Notes: a model not told the origin generated them from the letters alone. Positions 8,598-17,559 are shown, counted from the stretch's first letter. The stretch is DNA of 64,000 bases from Succinivibrionaceae bacterium (GCA_019420905.1 JAHZGH010000010.1:8136-72135), one strand, 5' to 3'. Numbers and translations are program-made.

Positions 8598-10513
8598 TGA
8601 GTGCCAAAACACAATTTGAAAAAATCAAAAACGCCCGTATTTGGAAGTTTTTCGGTGGTATTAAACCTAATGAAAATAAAACGACTTCTTCATTAGCCAT
8701 TGAAAGAACAGCTGTTCCAACCATTATCACATTGCCTGTAGACAGACATTTAGGCCGTGAAGGCAAGATTATTGTCAATATTGGCGACTATGTAAAAAAA
8801 GGACAACCATTAACTATACCTGAAGGGCAACGTCTAGTACCTCTGCACGCATCAACTTCAGGAATCATAACCTCAATAGCTCCCGAGGTATTGCCTCACC
8901 CTTCTGGATTTTGCGGTACCTGTATCACGATTAAACCTGATGGACTTGATGTTGAATATGAAAAAAATCCTTGGCCTGACTATGAAAATCATAGTTCCGA
9001 TGAACTTTTAGAAAGAATTAGGCAATACGGTATCGAAGGATTAGGCGGAGCTCAATTTCAAACAGCAAGTAAATTACGCTCAGGACGCGATGACTGTAAA
9101 GGCGGGTGCAAGCTTTTTATCATAAATGGTTGCGAATGCGAGCCAACTATAACTTGCGATGATCGCATCATGCAGGAAAGAGCGTCAGAGATTATTGAAG
9201 GCATTAAGATCATACAATATATCTTAAAGCCAAAGCTCACTATTATTGCTATTGAAAATAATAAGCCTCAAGCTATTGAAGCTATGAGCAAGGCTGCTAA
9301 AGGCATAGCTACAGTAAGAGTCCTGCCTGTAATCTATCCGTCAGGCGCTGCTCGCAACTTAATAAAAATCTTAACAGGGATTGAAATTCCTTATAATGAA
9401 CATACCTCAGACTGCGGTATTGTAGTCAACAATGTCGGCACTGTTTTAGCTTGTAAAGAAGCTGTCATTGATGGTAAGCCTTTAACTGAGCGTGTAGTTA
9501 CTGTTACAGGAAAACGCTTAAAAAAGCCTAAAAATCTTTATGTACGTTTAGGTACTTCTGTACGCTTTTTATTAAACACTTGCTCATTTACTCAGGAATT
9601 ACATCAAAGGATTATCTTAGGTGGCCCAATGATGGGCTTTACAGTAAAAAATATCGATATACCTATAACTAAGAGCATTGGTTGCGTTATAGCCCCCTCT
9701 AGTGAAGAAATTCCATTTGCAAAAGAAACTTTAAATTGCCTGCGTTGCGGACGCTGTGCACGAGTCTGCCCTTCACGCTTAGTTCCGTATCAGATGTATC
9801 AACAATCAAAAGCAGGCAACCACGCAGCAGCGCAAAAATGCGGTATTTCAGATTGTACAGAATGCGGCTGCTGCTCATATGTATGTCCAAGCCATATTGC
9901 ACTCACAGCACAATTCAGATACGAAAAAGCCGTAGAAAAGCACCTCGCAGATGTTGAAAAGAGAAATCAGCGAGCTCGCGAGCGTATGGCTTTACATGAT
10001 GCTAGAGTAGAAAAAGAGCGCCTAGCTCGCGAAGCAAAAAAAGCTGCAGCTTTAGCTAGAATTAAAGCCTCTCAAAATAATCAGAACCCCAATGCAAGTT
10101 CAGATAAATTAAATGATCTAGATGCTGCGCGCAAAGCAGCTTTGGCAAAACGTCAAGCTCTAAAGGAGCAGATGCTTAAAGAAAAGGCTATACTTTCTAA
10201 AGAAAAGCATCCTATAGCCCATGATACAAACATAGTCTCTGATGCCGATCGCAGCCCAGACGTTACTGCTATTACTGCACTTAAAAATAAAAATGCAGAT
10301 CAGGCTCAGTCTTTAAGCTCTATGCCCAAACACTTGATGCGTAATGATAATCCACTTATAACTCAAATTGTTAAGCCTTATAAGGCTCCTAGTGAGCACA
10401 TTTGCAACTTGAGTATTGTTGGCAAAGAGAAAAATTCACAGGATTCTTACACAAACAAGCCTCGGTATACCAACAGCAAAACAAATATTCCTGAGGCTTT
10501 ACGCAAAAAATAA
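8597..10513 (+). CDS. rnfC: Rnf complex subunit C, NADH-binding iron-sulphur flavoprotein
   Basis: Peripheral Rnf subunit that exchanges electrons with NAD(H). The 638-residue protein has the N-terminal barrel-sandwich segment, the NADH/FMN-binding fold shared with NuoF (GIEGLGGAQF, NGCECEPTITCDD) and an SLBB segment. Two [4Fe-4S] motifs follow: CLRCGRCARVCP (about 380-391) and CTECGCCSYVCP (about 419-430). After residue 440 comes a roughly 200-residue tail, first rich in Ala, Lys, Arg and Glu and likely coiled coil, then polar. Such tails vary in length among gammaproteobacteria. The start ATG overlaps the rnfB stop (TAATG). Confidence 0.97.
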   Translation: MSAKTQFEKIKNARIWKFFGGIKPNENKTTSSLAIERTAVPTIITLPVDRHLGREGKIIVNIGDYVKKGQPLTIPEGQRLVPLHASTSGIITSIAPEVLPHPSGFCGTCITIKPDGLDVEYEKNPWPDYENHSSDELLERIRQYGIEGLGGAQFQTASKLRSGRDDCKGGCKLFIINGCECEPTITCDDRIMQERASEIIEGIKIIQYILKPKLTIIAIENNKPQAIEAMSKAAKGIATVRVLPVIYPSGAARNLIKILTGIEIPYNEHTSDCGIVVNNVGTVLACKEAVIDGKPLTERVVTVTGKRLKKPKNLYVRLGTSVRFLLNTCSFTQELHQRIILGGPMMGFTVKNIDIPITKSIGCVIAPSSEEIPFAKETLNCLRCGRCARVCPSRLVPYQMYQQSKAGNHAAAQKCGISDCTECGCCSYVCPSHIALTAQFRYEKAVEKHLADVEKRNQRARERMALHDARVEKERLAREAKKAAALARIKASQNNQNPNASSDKLNDLDAARKAALAKRQALKEQMLKEKAILSKEKHPIAHDTNIVSDADRSPDVTAITALKNKNADQAQSLSSMPKHLMRNDNPLITQIVKPYKAPSEHICNLSIVGKEKNSQDSYTNKPRYTNSKTNIPEALRKK

Positions 10514-10542
10514 TTTAAGATTAAACATCAGTAGAAAAATAA

Positions 10543-11718
10543 ATGATAAAAAATAATTTAGCTACAGCTCCGGCGCCCCACTTACATTCGCCTTTAAGCA
10601 CTCAAAAAATCATGGCAATTACTTTATTGTCATTAGTTCCTGCGATCTTAGTATCGATTTACTTTTTTGGTACAGGCTTATTATGGCAATTTTTAATCTC
10701 TGCAGTTACCGCCTTTTTATGTCAGCTTCTAGTAGGCTTTTTACGCCATAGGAGCTTATATAAAGCTGTAGGAGATCTTTCATATTTAGTTACAGCTATG
10801 CTTTTAGCCTTAACTTTACCGCCGCTGCTCCCTTTCTTTTTAACAATTATTGTAACGGCTTTTGCCATATTAATTGTCAAAGAATGCTTCGGCGGCTTAG
10901 GCATGAATATCTTCAATCCTGCTATGGCAGGCTTTATATTCCTGCTTATATCTGCTCCAGCATTTGTTTTTAATACCTATATAGCCCCTGCTCCTGAAGC
11001 CTACACCGCAGCTTCTTTAGGTAAAACCTATGCGGTAATTTTTAATCATAAAAATCCTATAGAAATTCAAGATGAAATTTCAAAGCTAAATCATCATACT
11101 GATAAAATATCAACAGATATTGCTGATAGCTCTTCAAAAAAAGCTTCAGGCCTAACCTCGGGGGCTACTGTTGACGGCACATCCGGAGCCTCTGTTGACA
11201 GCACATCTGGCGCAACTTGGCTTGAAAAGTCTAAGACAGCTCGCAAATCAGGACAGGTACAAGACAAACCGCAAATTAATTATCTAAACGGCAATGAATT
11301 AGGTTATTTATATCTCTCTTTAGCTTATGCTTTGGGAGGTATAGTTCTTTTAGCTTTTAAAATAATATTCCTGCGCATGGTAATAAGCTTTTTTATCGCC
11401 ATATCCTGCTTTACTTTACTAGGACAATTGATATTTCCAGATTTAGTATTAGCTTTGGATGAGCAGCTTATATTGGGAGGCACCATGCTAGGAGCATTCT
11501 ATATAATCACAGATCCTGTAACTAATGCTGGCACCGCTAGAGGGCGTATTGTTTTTGCAATTTTATGTGCATTCCTAATTGTATTAATTCGTACTTTTGG
11601 ATCTTATAGTGATGCTGTAGCCTTCTCAGTCTTGCTTGCCAATGCATCAGCACCTCTTATTGACGTTTTAACTCATCGTCGTGCATATGGATATAACTTC
11701 CGTAAAGGAGGCTTGTAA
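10543..11718 (+). CDS. rnfD: Rnf complex subunit D with triplicated flavinylation motif
   Basis: Membrane subunit of Rnf carrying covalent FMN. Of 391 residues, about 25-145 and 255-385 form transmembrane helices typical of RnfD/NqrB (FGGLGMNIFNPAMAG, GGTMLGAFYIITDPVTNAGT). Family members bind FMN through a threonine in an SGAT motif in the loop facing outward. Here that loop (about 165-250) is expanded and holds three tandem copies spaced eight residues apart: TSGATVDG (205-212), TSGASVDS (213-220) and TSGATW (221-226). Thr209 and Thr225 are candidate flavin acceptors; the middle copy has serine at 217. Which copy is used cannot be told from sequence. Confidence 0.95.
   Translation: MIKNNLATAPAPHLHSPLSTQKIMAITLLSLVPAILVSIYFFGTGLLWQFLISAVTAFLCQLLVGFLRHRSLYKAVGDLSYLVTAMLLALTLPPLLPFFLTIIVTAFAILIVKECFGGLGMNIFNPAMAGFIFLLISAPAFVFNTYIAPAPEAYTAASLGKTYAVIFNHKNPIEIQDEISKLNHHTDKISTDIADSSSKKASGLTSGATVDGTSGASVDSTSGATWLEKSKTARKSGQVQDKPQINYLNGNELGYLYLSLAYALGGIVLLAFKIIFLRMVISFFIAISCFTLLGQLIFPDLVLALDEQLILGGTMLGAFYIITDPVTNAGTARGRIVFAILCAFLIVLIRTFGSYSDAVAFSVLLANASAPLIDVLTHRRAYGYNFRKGGL
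11155..11226 (+). repeat. 24-bp tandem repeat inside rnfD encoding SGAT motifs
   Basis: Three in-frame repeats, two of eight codons and a partial third, encode TSGAT/S-VD-G/S units. The copies differ at several synonymous and some non-synonymous positions, so the expansion is not a very recent slippage event and probably not an assembly error. Confidence 0.85.
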
Positions 11719-11720
11719 AA

Positions 11721-12344
11721 ATGGGCACAAAATCTCAGAATAAATTTATCAGAGCCATTTTAAGCGGACTTACATTAGCCTGCATTGGCACTGTATGCAT
11801 TATATTAATCTTATATGCTCAGAATAGCACCAAAGATGCTATTGAAAAAATTCAAGCACAAAATATCTCTCAAAAGCTAGAAAAGCTTATACCTCCAGAA
11901 GCAATCGGGTCAGAGATTAAATTTAAATGTCATATTATCTCAGATAAGCTTATAGGAAAAAATATGCGCCTATACACAGCAAATAAAGGCGATGAAACTT
12001 TAGGCTATATCATGACTTATGCAACTTCTAGAGGATACTCTAATCCTTTAATATTAATTTCGGGATTTGATAAAAATAAAAACGTCTATCGTACTGATAT
12101 TCACTTTTCTTTAGAGACACCTGGTCTTGGAGATAAAGTTGATCGCGCCCATGGTAATTTTTTAGATATGCTAAACGGCAAAAATCTGAATAACAGTATT
12201 TGGGACGTCAAAAAATTCGGCGGAGATTTTGACTATATCACAGGCTCAACAGTCACCTCTAGAGCAATAGTCTTAGCTACTTATGATGCCCTTAAGGTAT
12301 TAAATAAGACAGATATAGCTAAACTCAAAATGTGCAGCAATTAA
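11721..12344 (+). CDS. rnfG: Rnf complex subunit G, covalent flavoprotein
   Basis: Single-span membrane protein of Rnf that carries a second covalently bound FMN in its external domain. An N-terminal anchor (about residues 10-33) precedes the FMN-binding domain with ETPGLGDKVD and the flavinylation site TGSTVTSR, where Thr177 is the predicted acceptor. The usual motif is S/T-G-A-T; here the alanine is serine (Ser176), a conservative change. Length (207) is normal. It starts two bases after rnfD and no ApbE flavin transferase is encoded in this window, so that enzyme must lie elsewhere. Confidence 0.95.
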   Translation: MGTKSQNKFIRAILSGLTLACIGTVCIILILYAQNSTKDAIEKIQAQNISQKLEKLIPPEAIGSEIKFKCHIISDKLIGKNMRLYTANKGDETLGYIMTYATSRGYSNPLILISGFDKNKNVYRTDIHFSLETPGLGDKVDRAHGNFLDMLNGKNLNNSIWDVKKFGGDFDYITGSTVTSRAIVLATYDALKVLNKTDIAKLKMCSN

Positions 12345-12379
12345 TATATTGATAATTTGTATTTTACACTTATAAAATT

Positions 12380-13117
12380 ATGAGTAAAAACGATTTAAAG
12401 ACTGTAGAAGGAGTTAGCTCCTCTGCAATAAAAAAGACAAAAGAAGGTCTATTAACTATTTTTTTCAAAGGATTATGGTCAAATAATCCTGGATTATGCC
12501 AGCTTTTGGGATTATGTCCGTTACTTGCGGTTACTTCATCGGCAGTCAATGCCTTAGGATTGGCTATAGCTACTTTATTAGTTGTAATCTTTTCATCAGT
12601 AGTAATCTCGATTTTACGTAAATGCATCTTCCGTGAAGTGAGAATTCCTCTTTATGTAGTGCTTATTGCGACCTTAGTAACTGTGGTGCGATTTTATGTG
12701 GAAGCTTATTTTCCAGATCTTTATAAGAGTTTAGGTATTTATTTGGCACTAATTGTTACTAATTGCGTAATTATGGGACGAGCAGAAGCTTTTGCAGGCC
12801 GTAATGATCCTATAAGAGCTTTTTTTGATGCTGCCGGCTCAGGATTAGGATTCGGATTAGTTTTATTTGCTTTAGGATCTATCCGAGAAATTATTGGCAA
12901 TGGTACTTGGTTTTTTGGAGCCTCTACTCTTTTAGGAAGCTTCGGAGAAAGTCTTGAATGTCATGTTTTATCTGATGATTATCATCTGCTTATTGGAATT
13001 CTGCCTCCAGGAGGATTCTTCGTTTTGGCTTTGCTGATTGCTCTAAAAAATGCATGGACTCAGCATAAACATCGTAAGCTTGAAAATAGCCTAAAAATAG
13101 AGTCTATTCGCTATTAA
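12380..13117 (+). CDS. rnfE: Rnf complex subunit E
   Basis: Integral membrane subunit of Rnf, homologous to RnfA. The 245-residue protein carries the family motifs NPGLCQLLGLCPLLAVT and LGIYLALIVTNCVIMGRAEAFA, with cysteines matching those of RnfA that form the intramembrane iron-sulphur site, and SIREIIGNGTWF. About six transmembrane helices are visible. It is the last gene of the operon, 35 bases after rnfG, without a clear Shine-Dalgarno sequence, and is followed by a strong terminator. Confidence 0.96.
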   Translation: MSKNDLKTVEGVSSSAIKKTKEGLLTIFFKGLWSNNPGLCQLLGLCPLLAVTSSAVNALGLAIATLLVVIFSSVVISILRKCIFREVRIPLYVVLIATLVTVVRFYVEAYFPDLYKSLGIYLALIVTNCVIMGRAEAFAGRNDPIRAFFDAAGSGLGFGLVLFALGSIREIIGNGTWFFGASTLLGSFGESLECHVLSDDYHLLIGILPPGGFFVLALLIALKNAWTQHKHRKLENSLKIESIRY

Positions 13118-13134
13118 GCTATTATTCTGAATAA

Positions 13135-13158
13135 CCTCGCTTTATGCGAGGTTTTTTT
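13135..13158 (+). terminator. rnf operon terminator
   Basis: The stem CCTCGC/GCGAGG with a five-base loop is followed directly by a run of seven T residues, a classical intrinsic terminator just after rnfE. Confidence 0.9.
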
Positions 13159-13271
13159 ATTATTTACAACGGTATATTCATAACAGCTCATACTTAAGAT
13201 TTATTTATAACAACAAAATTTGCCGTCATAAAAAAACTTAATTAACATTGTCATAAGCTTAGAAGCAATAT

Positions 13272-13297
13272 AAAAATGCAGGCAAATCAGCCTGCAT
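13272..13297 (-). terminator. pdxB terminator
   Basis: An 8-bp perfect stem (ATGCAGGC/GCCTGCAT, loop of six) with an A-run on its left side gives a T-run on the minus strand, just after the pdxB stop. Confidence 0.85.
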
Positions 13298-13324
13298 TTT
13301 AGTATATTTTTTCTTCAAAATCAT

Positions 13325-14455
13325 TTAGATATTATCTACACTAAAACCTAACTCTTTAAATGTCTTAGCATATTCTTCAGGAACGTTTCTCAGCAGCAGA
13401 GAACTTAATTCTCTCCTTTCTCTGTAATTAACTCTTAACTTATCAAAACTCTTGCCATCAACAAAGCTATTTTTAAATAAATAAGCATCCGAACGTACAT
13501 CATATACGCTAAATACCAAGCGAGAAATCAAGTTAAGGTCCAACAAATTGATTTTGCCAATTTCTAATGCAGATAATTCTGCAGCTGGCATTTTATAAGG
13601 AACTGGTTTCTCTAGTTTTAAAGATTTAGCTAAAGAATGAGCAAGCATGACGCTAGCACGGCGCTTAGACTCATAAGAATATCCTGCAATATGTGCTGTA
13701 GCCCCCTGTAAATATGGTAAAAGCTCCCTAACAGAAATTTCAGGCTCTCCTTCAAAGACATCACACCATACCTTTAAATCGGCGCCTGAAGACAAAATAT
13801 CATATAAGGCTTTATTATCTATGACTGGGCCTCGGGAAGCATTGATAACAAAAGTTCCTGACTTTAAAGAATTAAGACGATCCTTGTCTAACATGTGGTA
13901 AGTCTTATCAATTCCTTCTTTTTGCAAAGGCACATGAAAGCTTATAAAATCACAGGACAAGGCTTCATCAAAGCTCGCATTACAGCTACGATCGCCAGCT
14001 CTATAGCGCGGCGGATCATTTTTTACAACTTTTAAGCCTAAAGCCTGAGCTTTTTGACACACCTGAGATCCCGTATGTCCACAGCCGATTACTCCTATGC
14101 TCTTTCCCTCAAAATCGATGCCGTATTTTTGTGCTAAAACTAATAATACTGAGAGCACATAATCACCGACGCTCTCGCAATTTGAGCCTGGAGCATTATC
14201 AAAAACAATTCCTAGTTTTTTTAACAAATCAATATCAATATGATCTATTCCTGCTGTAGCAGTGCCGACAAAGCGCAATTTATCCGCTTTAGCTAAGAGC
14301 TGTTCATTTACTTTAGTAACAGAGCGAATAATTAAAGCATCAATTCCCTCTAAATCATCGCTTGTAATCTGGCGGCCCGCTTTTATAACCACTTCACCAT
14401 ATTGAGAGAATACCTCTTTAGCATTAGGTAAAGCCGCATCAGCTAAAATTCGCAT
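13325..14455 (-). CDS. pdxB: Erythronate-4-phosphate dehydrogenase
   Basis: Second step of the deoxyxylulose-5-phosphate-dependent pyridoxal phosphate pathway: NAD-linked oxidation of 4-phosphoerythronate. The 376-residue protein has the D-2-hydroxyacid dehydrogenase fold with the Rossmann motif GVIGCGHTGS (about 121-130), catalytic Arg208 (NASRGP), Glu237 (EGEPE) and His255 (TAHIAGYS), plus the C-terminal dimerisation domain special to PdxB. Length matches E. coli. The PLP-dependent enzyme SerC, which acts next in the same pathway, is encoded further along (51034-52122). Confidence 0.96.
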   Translation of the reverse strand: MRILADAALPNAKEVFSQYGEVVIKAGRQITSDDLEGIDALIIRSVTKVNEQLLAKADKLRFVGTATAGIDHIDIDLLKKLGIVFDNAPGSNCESVGDYVLSVLLVLAQKYGIDFEGKSIGVIGCGHTGSQVCQKAQALGLKVVKNDPPRYRAGDRSCNASFDEALSCDFISFHVPLQKEGIDKTYHMLDKDRLNSLKSGTFVINASRGPVIDNKALYDILSSGADLKVWCDVFEGEPEISVRELLPYLQGATAHIAGYSYESKRRASVMLAHSLAKSLKLEKPVPYKMPAAELSALEIGKINLLDLNLISRLVFSVYDVRSDAYLFKNSFVDGKSFDKLRVNYRERRELSSLLLRNVPEEYAKTFKELGFSVDNI

Positions 14456-14651
14456 AAAAGCTCCTTAAACAAAACAGACTAATATTTACGCAGCAACTAA
14501 ATAAAAAAATATTCTCTTATTCTAACACCAGCGTTAGTTTTGCAGGAGCAATAAATATTTATGCCTAAAAGTTTTTTAATAAAATGAAAAATATTGTTTA
14601 AAGCTTTCGAATATTCTGAAAAAAGCAATATATTGTTAAAGGATAATTGTT

Positions 14652-14682
14652 TTGCCTGAGCTTTAAAAAAAGAATGTATAAT
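14652..14682 (+). promoter_or_regulatory. Candidate purT promoter
   Basis: A perfect TATAAT -10 box at 14677-14682 has a possible -35 TTGCCT at 14652-14657, but the 19-base spacer is long. It lies about 30 bases before the purT start, which has a GAGGAA ribosome-binding site. No PurR-type operator was recognised. Confidence 0.4.
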
Positions 14683-14713
14683 AATAAAGACTTAACTTAA
14701 TTGAGGAATTATT

Positions 14714-15916
14714 ATGTCTGCGTCAACTGCAATTACCACTGATTACCTAAAGCAGGGAACTACTGCTCTACTCTTAGGTTCAGGTGAGCTTGGCAAAGAG
14801 GTCGCCATTGAACTTATTCGTTATGGAATCAATATCGTAGCTTGTGATCGTTATGCAAATGCTCCTGCTATGAGCGTTGCTCAACAACACGCTGTAATTG
14901 ATATGCGTGATCCTGTTGCCCTGGAAAAGCTTATTCGCCAGGTCAATCCTGACTATATCATTCCTGAAATTGAAGCTATTGCCACTGAAGTTTTAGAAAA
15001 ATTAGAACAAGAGGGATTTAATGTTGTTCCATCAGCTCATGCAGCTAATGTGACCATGAATCGCGAAGCCATTAGAACTTTAGCTGCCGAAGAGCTTAAT
15101 CTCCCAACCTCCGCTTATTTCTTCGCTTCTTCTGTTGAAGAGATTAAAAAAAATATCGAAAAAGTCGGATTTCCTTGCATTATGAAGCCAGTTATGAGCT
15201 CATCAGGGAAAGGTCAAAGCTTATTAAAAAGCACTGAGGACATAGCTCCTAGCTTTAAGCTCGCTTGTGAAAATGGACGTGGCGGCAAAGAACGTGTTAT
15301 TGTAGAAGGCTTCGTAAAATTCGATCGCGAAATTACTCTCCTAACTGTAAGTGCTGTTGATGGCATACATTTTTGCGCTCCTATCGGACATCATCAAGTA
15401 AATGGAGATTATCACGAGTCATGGCAGCCTGAAATGCTCAATGATGAGATTTTATTAGAATGCAAGCGTATCGCTTCATCTGTAGTCAGAGGCTTAGGCG
15501 GTTATGGTATATTTGGCGTAGAGTTATTTATTGCCGGAAATAAGGTAATTTTCTCAGAACTATCCCCTCGCCCGCATGATACAGGCATGGTTACCATGAT
15601 CTCTCAGGATCAATCAGAATTTGCTTTACATGTACGCGCTCTTTTAGGTCTTCCGATTGGTAAAATAACTTTTATCGGACCTTCCGCATCAGCAGCAGTT
15701 TTACCTAATGGCGACGGCAATAGGCTAACCTTTGACGGCTTAGACAAAGCCTTATCCATATGTTCTTCATCACAAATACGTATTTTCGGTAAGCCTGAAA
15801 TTCATGGAGAAAGACGCATGGCTGTTTGCTTGTGCCGAGATGAAAGTGTTGAAGATGCCTTAGATAAAGTAAAAAAGATGCGTTCTAAGCTTAAGATCAG
15901 CATTTCTAAGGAGTAA
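14714..15916 (+). CDS. purT: Formate-dependent phosphoribosylglycinamide formyltransferase
   Basis: Third step of purine synthesis by the folate-independent route: ATP, formate and GAR give formyl-GAR. The 400-residue ATP-grasp protein has the N-terminal LLLGSGELGKEVAIE nucleotide motif, the ATP-grasp core (KPVMSSSGKGQSLL, about 158-171; IVEGFVKFDREITLL) and the metal/phosphate segment FSELSPRPHDTGMVT. All family hallmarks are present. A DUF4250 gene follows five bases after the stop, suggesting a short operon purT-DUF4250-exonuclease I-like. Confidence 0.97.
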   Translation: MSASTAITTDYLKQGTTALLLGSGELGKEVAIELIRYGINIVACDRYANAPAMSVAQQHAVIDMRDPVALEKLIRQVNPDYIIPEIEAIATEVLEKLEQEGFNVVPSAHAANVTMNREAIRTLAAEELNLPTSAYFFASSVEEIKKNIEKVGFPCIMKPVMSSSGKGQSLLKSTEDIAPSFKLACENGRGGKERVIVEGFVKFDREITLLTVSAVDGIHFCAPIGHHQVNGDYHESWQPEMLNDEILLECKRIASSVVRGLGGYGIFGVELFIAGNKVIFSELSPRPHDTGMVTMISQDQSEFALHVRALLGLPIGKITFIGPSASAAVLPNGDGNRLTFDGLDKALSICSSSQIRIFGKPEIHGERRMAVCLCRDESVEDALDKVKKMRSKLKISISKE

Positions 15917-15921
15917 ATTTA

Positions 15922-16113
15922 ATGGCATCGCTTTCAAACTTTGAAAATATGGATCCTTATATCCTATTATCAGCGGTAAATATGCGTCTGCGCGATCAAT
16001 ATTCGTCATTAGATGACTTATGCTCTTCTGAGGAAATCTCTAAAGATAAGCTAATGCAGACTTTAGCCAAATGCGGCTTTACCTATAATGAAGATCTGCG
16101 TCAATTTAAATAA
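15922..16113 (+). CDS. DUF4250 small protein
   Basis: A 63-residue soluble protein matching the DUF4250 family pattern: MDPYILLSAVNMRLRDQYSSLDDLC, a K-rich middle and the ending YNEDLRQFK. The function is unknown. The fold is predicted to be mostly helical. It follows purT closely and its TAA stop overlaps the next ATG (TAATG), so it is translationally coupled to the exonuclease I-like gene. Confidence 0.85.
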   Translation: MASLSNFENMDPYILLSAVNMRLRDQYSSLDDLCSSEEISKDKLMQTLAKCGFTYNEDLRQFK

Positions 16114-17330
16114 TGGTTAGATCTTTATTTCTAATTCCCCAAGAAATAACGCCATTTGGTTTTAATGGCCGTCTTGGGGCTTTACATTATCAAAGTGCTG
16201 TAAATCTTCATGCAAATGCTGATTTACAGTCGTTTTATTGTCAAATTCCTGAACGTTTTTTACCTCATCCCCGTTACTGCTTCTTAAATGCATTAAATCC
16301 ATTTTTATGTCAAAAAGCTCTCCTAGAATCGAAATTTTATGACATATGTCAGGAACTTATATGTACTCATGATTTGAACATTACCTGGTCAGCACGTCCA
16401 TTAAAGACTTTTTTACCTATAAGGCTTAGACTTTGTAAAGAAGAACCTTTCTTTCTTGACCAGATAGCCGTTTTAGACCTTTGTACTCTTCTGCATGCCA
16501 TAAATATTTTTGACAATGCTAATTTGAAAATTCAACAAGGTTTATTAGCTACAGCAAAAAATTTAGGATTTAATGGAGATGTTGATAGGCATAAGCTTAC
16601 ATCTAAAATAAATGCTTTAATATTTTTAAGTCATAAAGCTTTAGAAATCTCTCCTAAGCTTTTCAGCTTCATGTCAAAAAACTTTGCTGAGCAAAAAAAA
16701 TATCTTAAAAAAGCTGTAATTGAGCAAAAACCACAAATCCTTGTTGACCGCTCAGGCTCCTTAAATATGATTTTGCCTTTAAATCTTGCTGGATTTAAGC
16801 TTAAAGCCATCATATATACAGATGATGATTGCTTTATCGATGAAATCGATCTTTGTGATAGGCCTCTAATAGCGCCGTATACAGTACTGACGGATAAAAG
16901 GCAACAAAACTTGAATTTTAATTTAAATAAAGTTTTATTATCTATTTCTGAAGCTTATGAACATCAGAAAGAGCTTTATGTGAAAAGCAGTTTTGATCTT
17001 GAAAAAAAATTTTTCGCAAAGCTTAATAAATACGATCTTAAGCTTTATCATACCTTGTCAAAAAGCGGCTTTAACTTAGCTCCTATTCCTCAAGCTTCAA
17101 CCTTCTTTAAGAATTGGATCCTATTGTGCAGAGGCGATAATTTCCGATCCGAACTTATAGATGCTGAATATCAGCGTTATATTGAGCTGTCAAAAAAATA
17201 TTTAAAGCAACAAGCTGACAGCTATAGTCAGGAAATTGAAGCTTTAGCTCAAATCATTGATGAAAATAATGTTAATGATTTAAATTTAGCACAAGCTCTA
17301 ATCCATTACCCAAAGTCTTTAACTTATTAA
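16113..17330 (+). CDS. Exonuclease I (SbcB)-like protein lacking catalytic residues
   Basis: The 405-residue protein aligns from end to end with E. coli exonuclease I, a single-strand 3'-5' DNase, although it is shorter (405 against 475). Clear matches are FYCQIPERFLPHP at 41-53 (FYCKPADDYLPQP in ExoI), the segment VLDLCTLLHAI, SPKLFSFMSKN near 180-190, and the C-terminal NWILLCRGDNFRSEL region with YSQEIEAL. The catalytic carboxylates are gone: the DxE motif of HDYETFG is replaced by QEITPFG, the FDDE segment is absent, and HDAMAD is HKLTSK (His160 kept, Asp to Lys165). It is probably a catalytically inactive relative that may still bind DNA or SSB. Coupled to the DUF4250 gene. Confidence 0.7.
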   Translation: MVRSLFLIPQEITPFGFNGRLGALHYQSAVNLHANADLQSFYCQIPERFLPHPRYCFLNALNPFLCQKALLESKFYDICQELICTHDLNITWSARPLKTFLPIRLRLCKEEPFFLDQIAVLDLCTLLHAINIFDNANLKIQQGLLATAKNLGFNGDVDRHKLTSKINALIFLSHKALEISPKLFSFMSKNFAEQKKYLKKAVIEQKPQILVDRSGSLNMILPLNLAGFKLKAIIYTDDDCFIDEIDLCDRPLIAPYTVLTDKRQQNLNFNLNKVLLSISEAYEHQKELYVKSSFDLEKKFFAKLNKYDLKLYHTLSKSGFNLAPIPQASTFFKNWILLCRGDNFRSELIDAEYQRYIELSKKYLKQQADSYSQEIEALAQIIDENNVNDLNLAQALIHYPKSLTY

Positions 17331-17336
17331 AAATAA

Positions 17337-17366
17337 CGTTAAAGCTATAAATATCTAGCTTTAACG
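17337..17366 (+). terminator. Weak hairpin after the exonuclease I-like gene
   Basis: The stem CGTTAAAGCTA/TAGCTTTAACG is perfect over 11 bp and is followed by CTATTTTAT, an imperfect T-run. It lies seven bases after the gene stop and faces the end of the LysR gene. Confidence 0.55.
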
Positions 17367-17475
17367 CTATTTTATCCTTTAAACAAATCAGCAATTACAA
17401 AACTTTATCAGTTCCTTAATGAAAAGCTCTGATACCTGAGAACGAGCTAAAACTGATTTCCAAGCAATACTTAAG

Positions 17476-17559
17476 TTATGTCTTACATCTGGCTTAAAAG
17501 GAATAAACGCCAAATCTTATGTCTTACATCTGGCTTAAAAGGAATAAACGCCAAATCTT
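17476..17559. repeat. 41-bp tandem duplication in the LysR gene
   Basis: Bases 17476-17518 and 17517-17559 are identical over 43 positions at a period of 41, that is, two perfect tandem copies. Because 41 is not a multiple of three, the duplication shifts the reading frame of the LysR-family gene. Confidence 0.95.

Noticed and set aside
11721..12344. RnfG flavinylation motif reading TGST instead of SGAT as a loss of function
   Set aside because: The acceptor threonine (Thr177) is kept, and A-to-S at the third position is conservative, so activity is expected.
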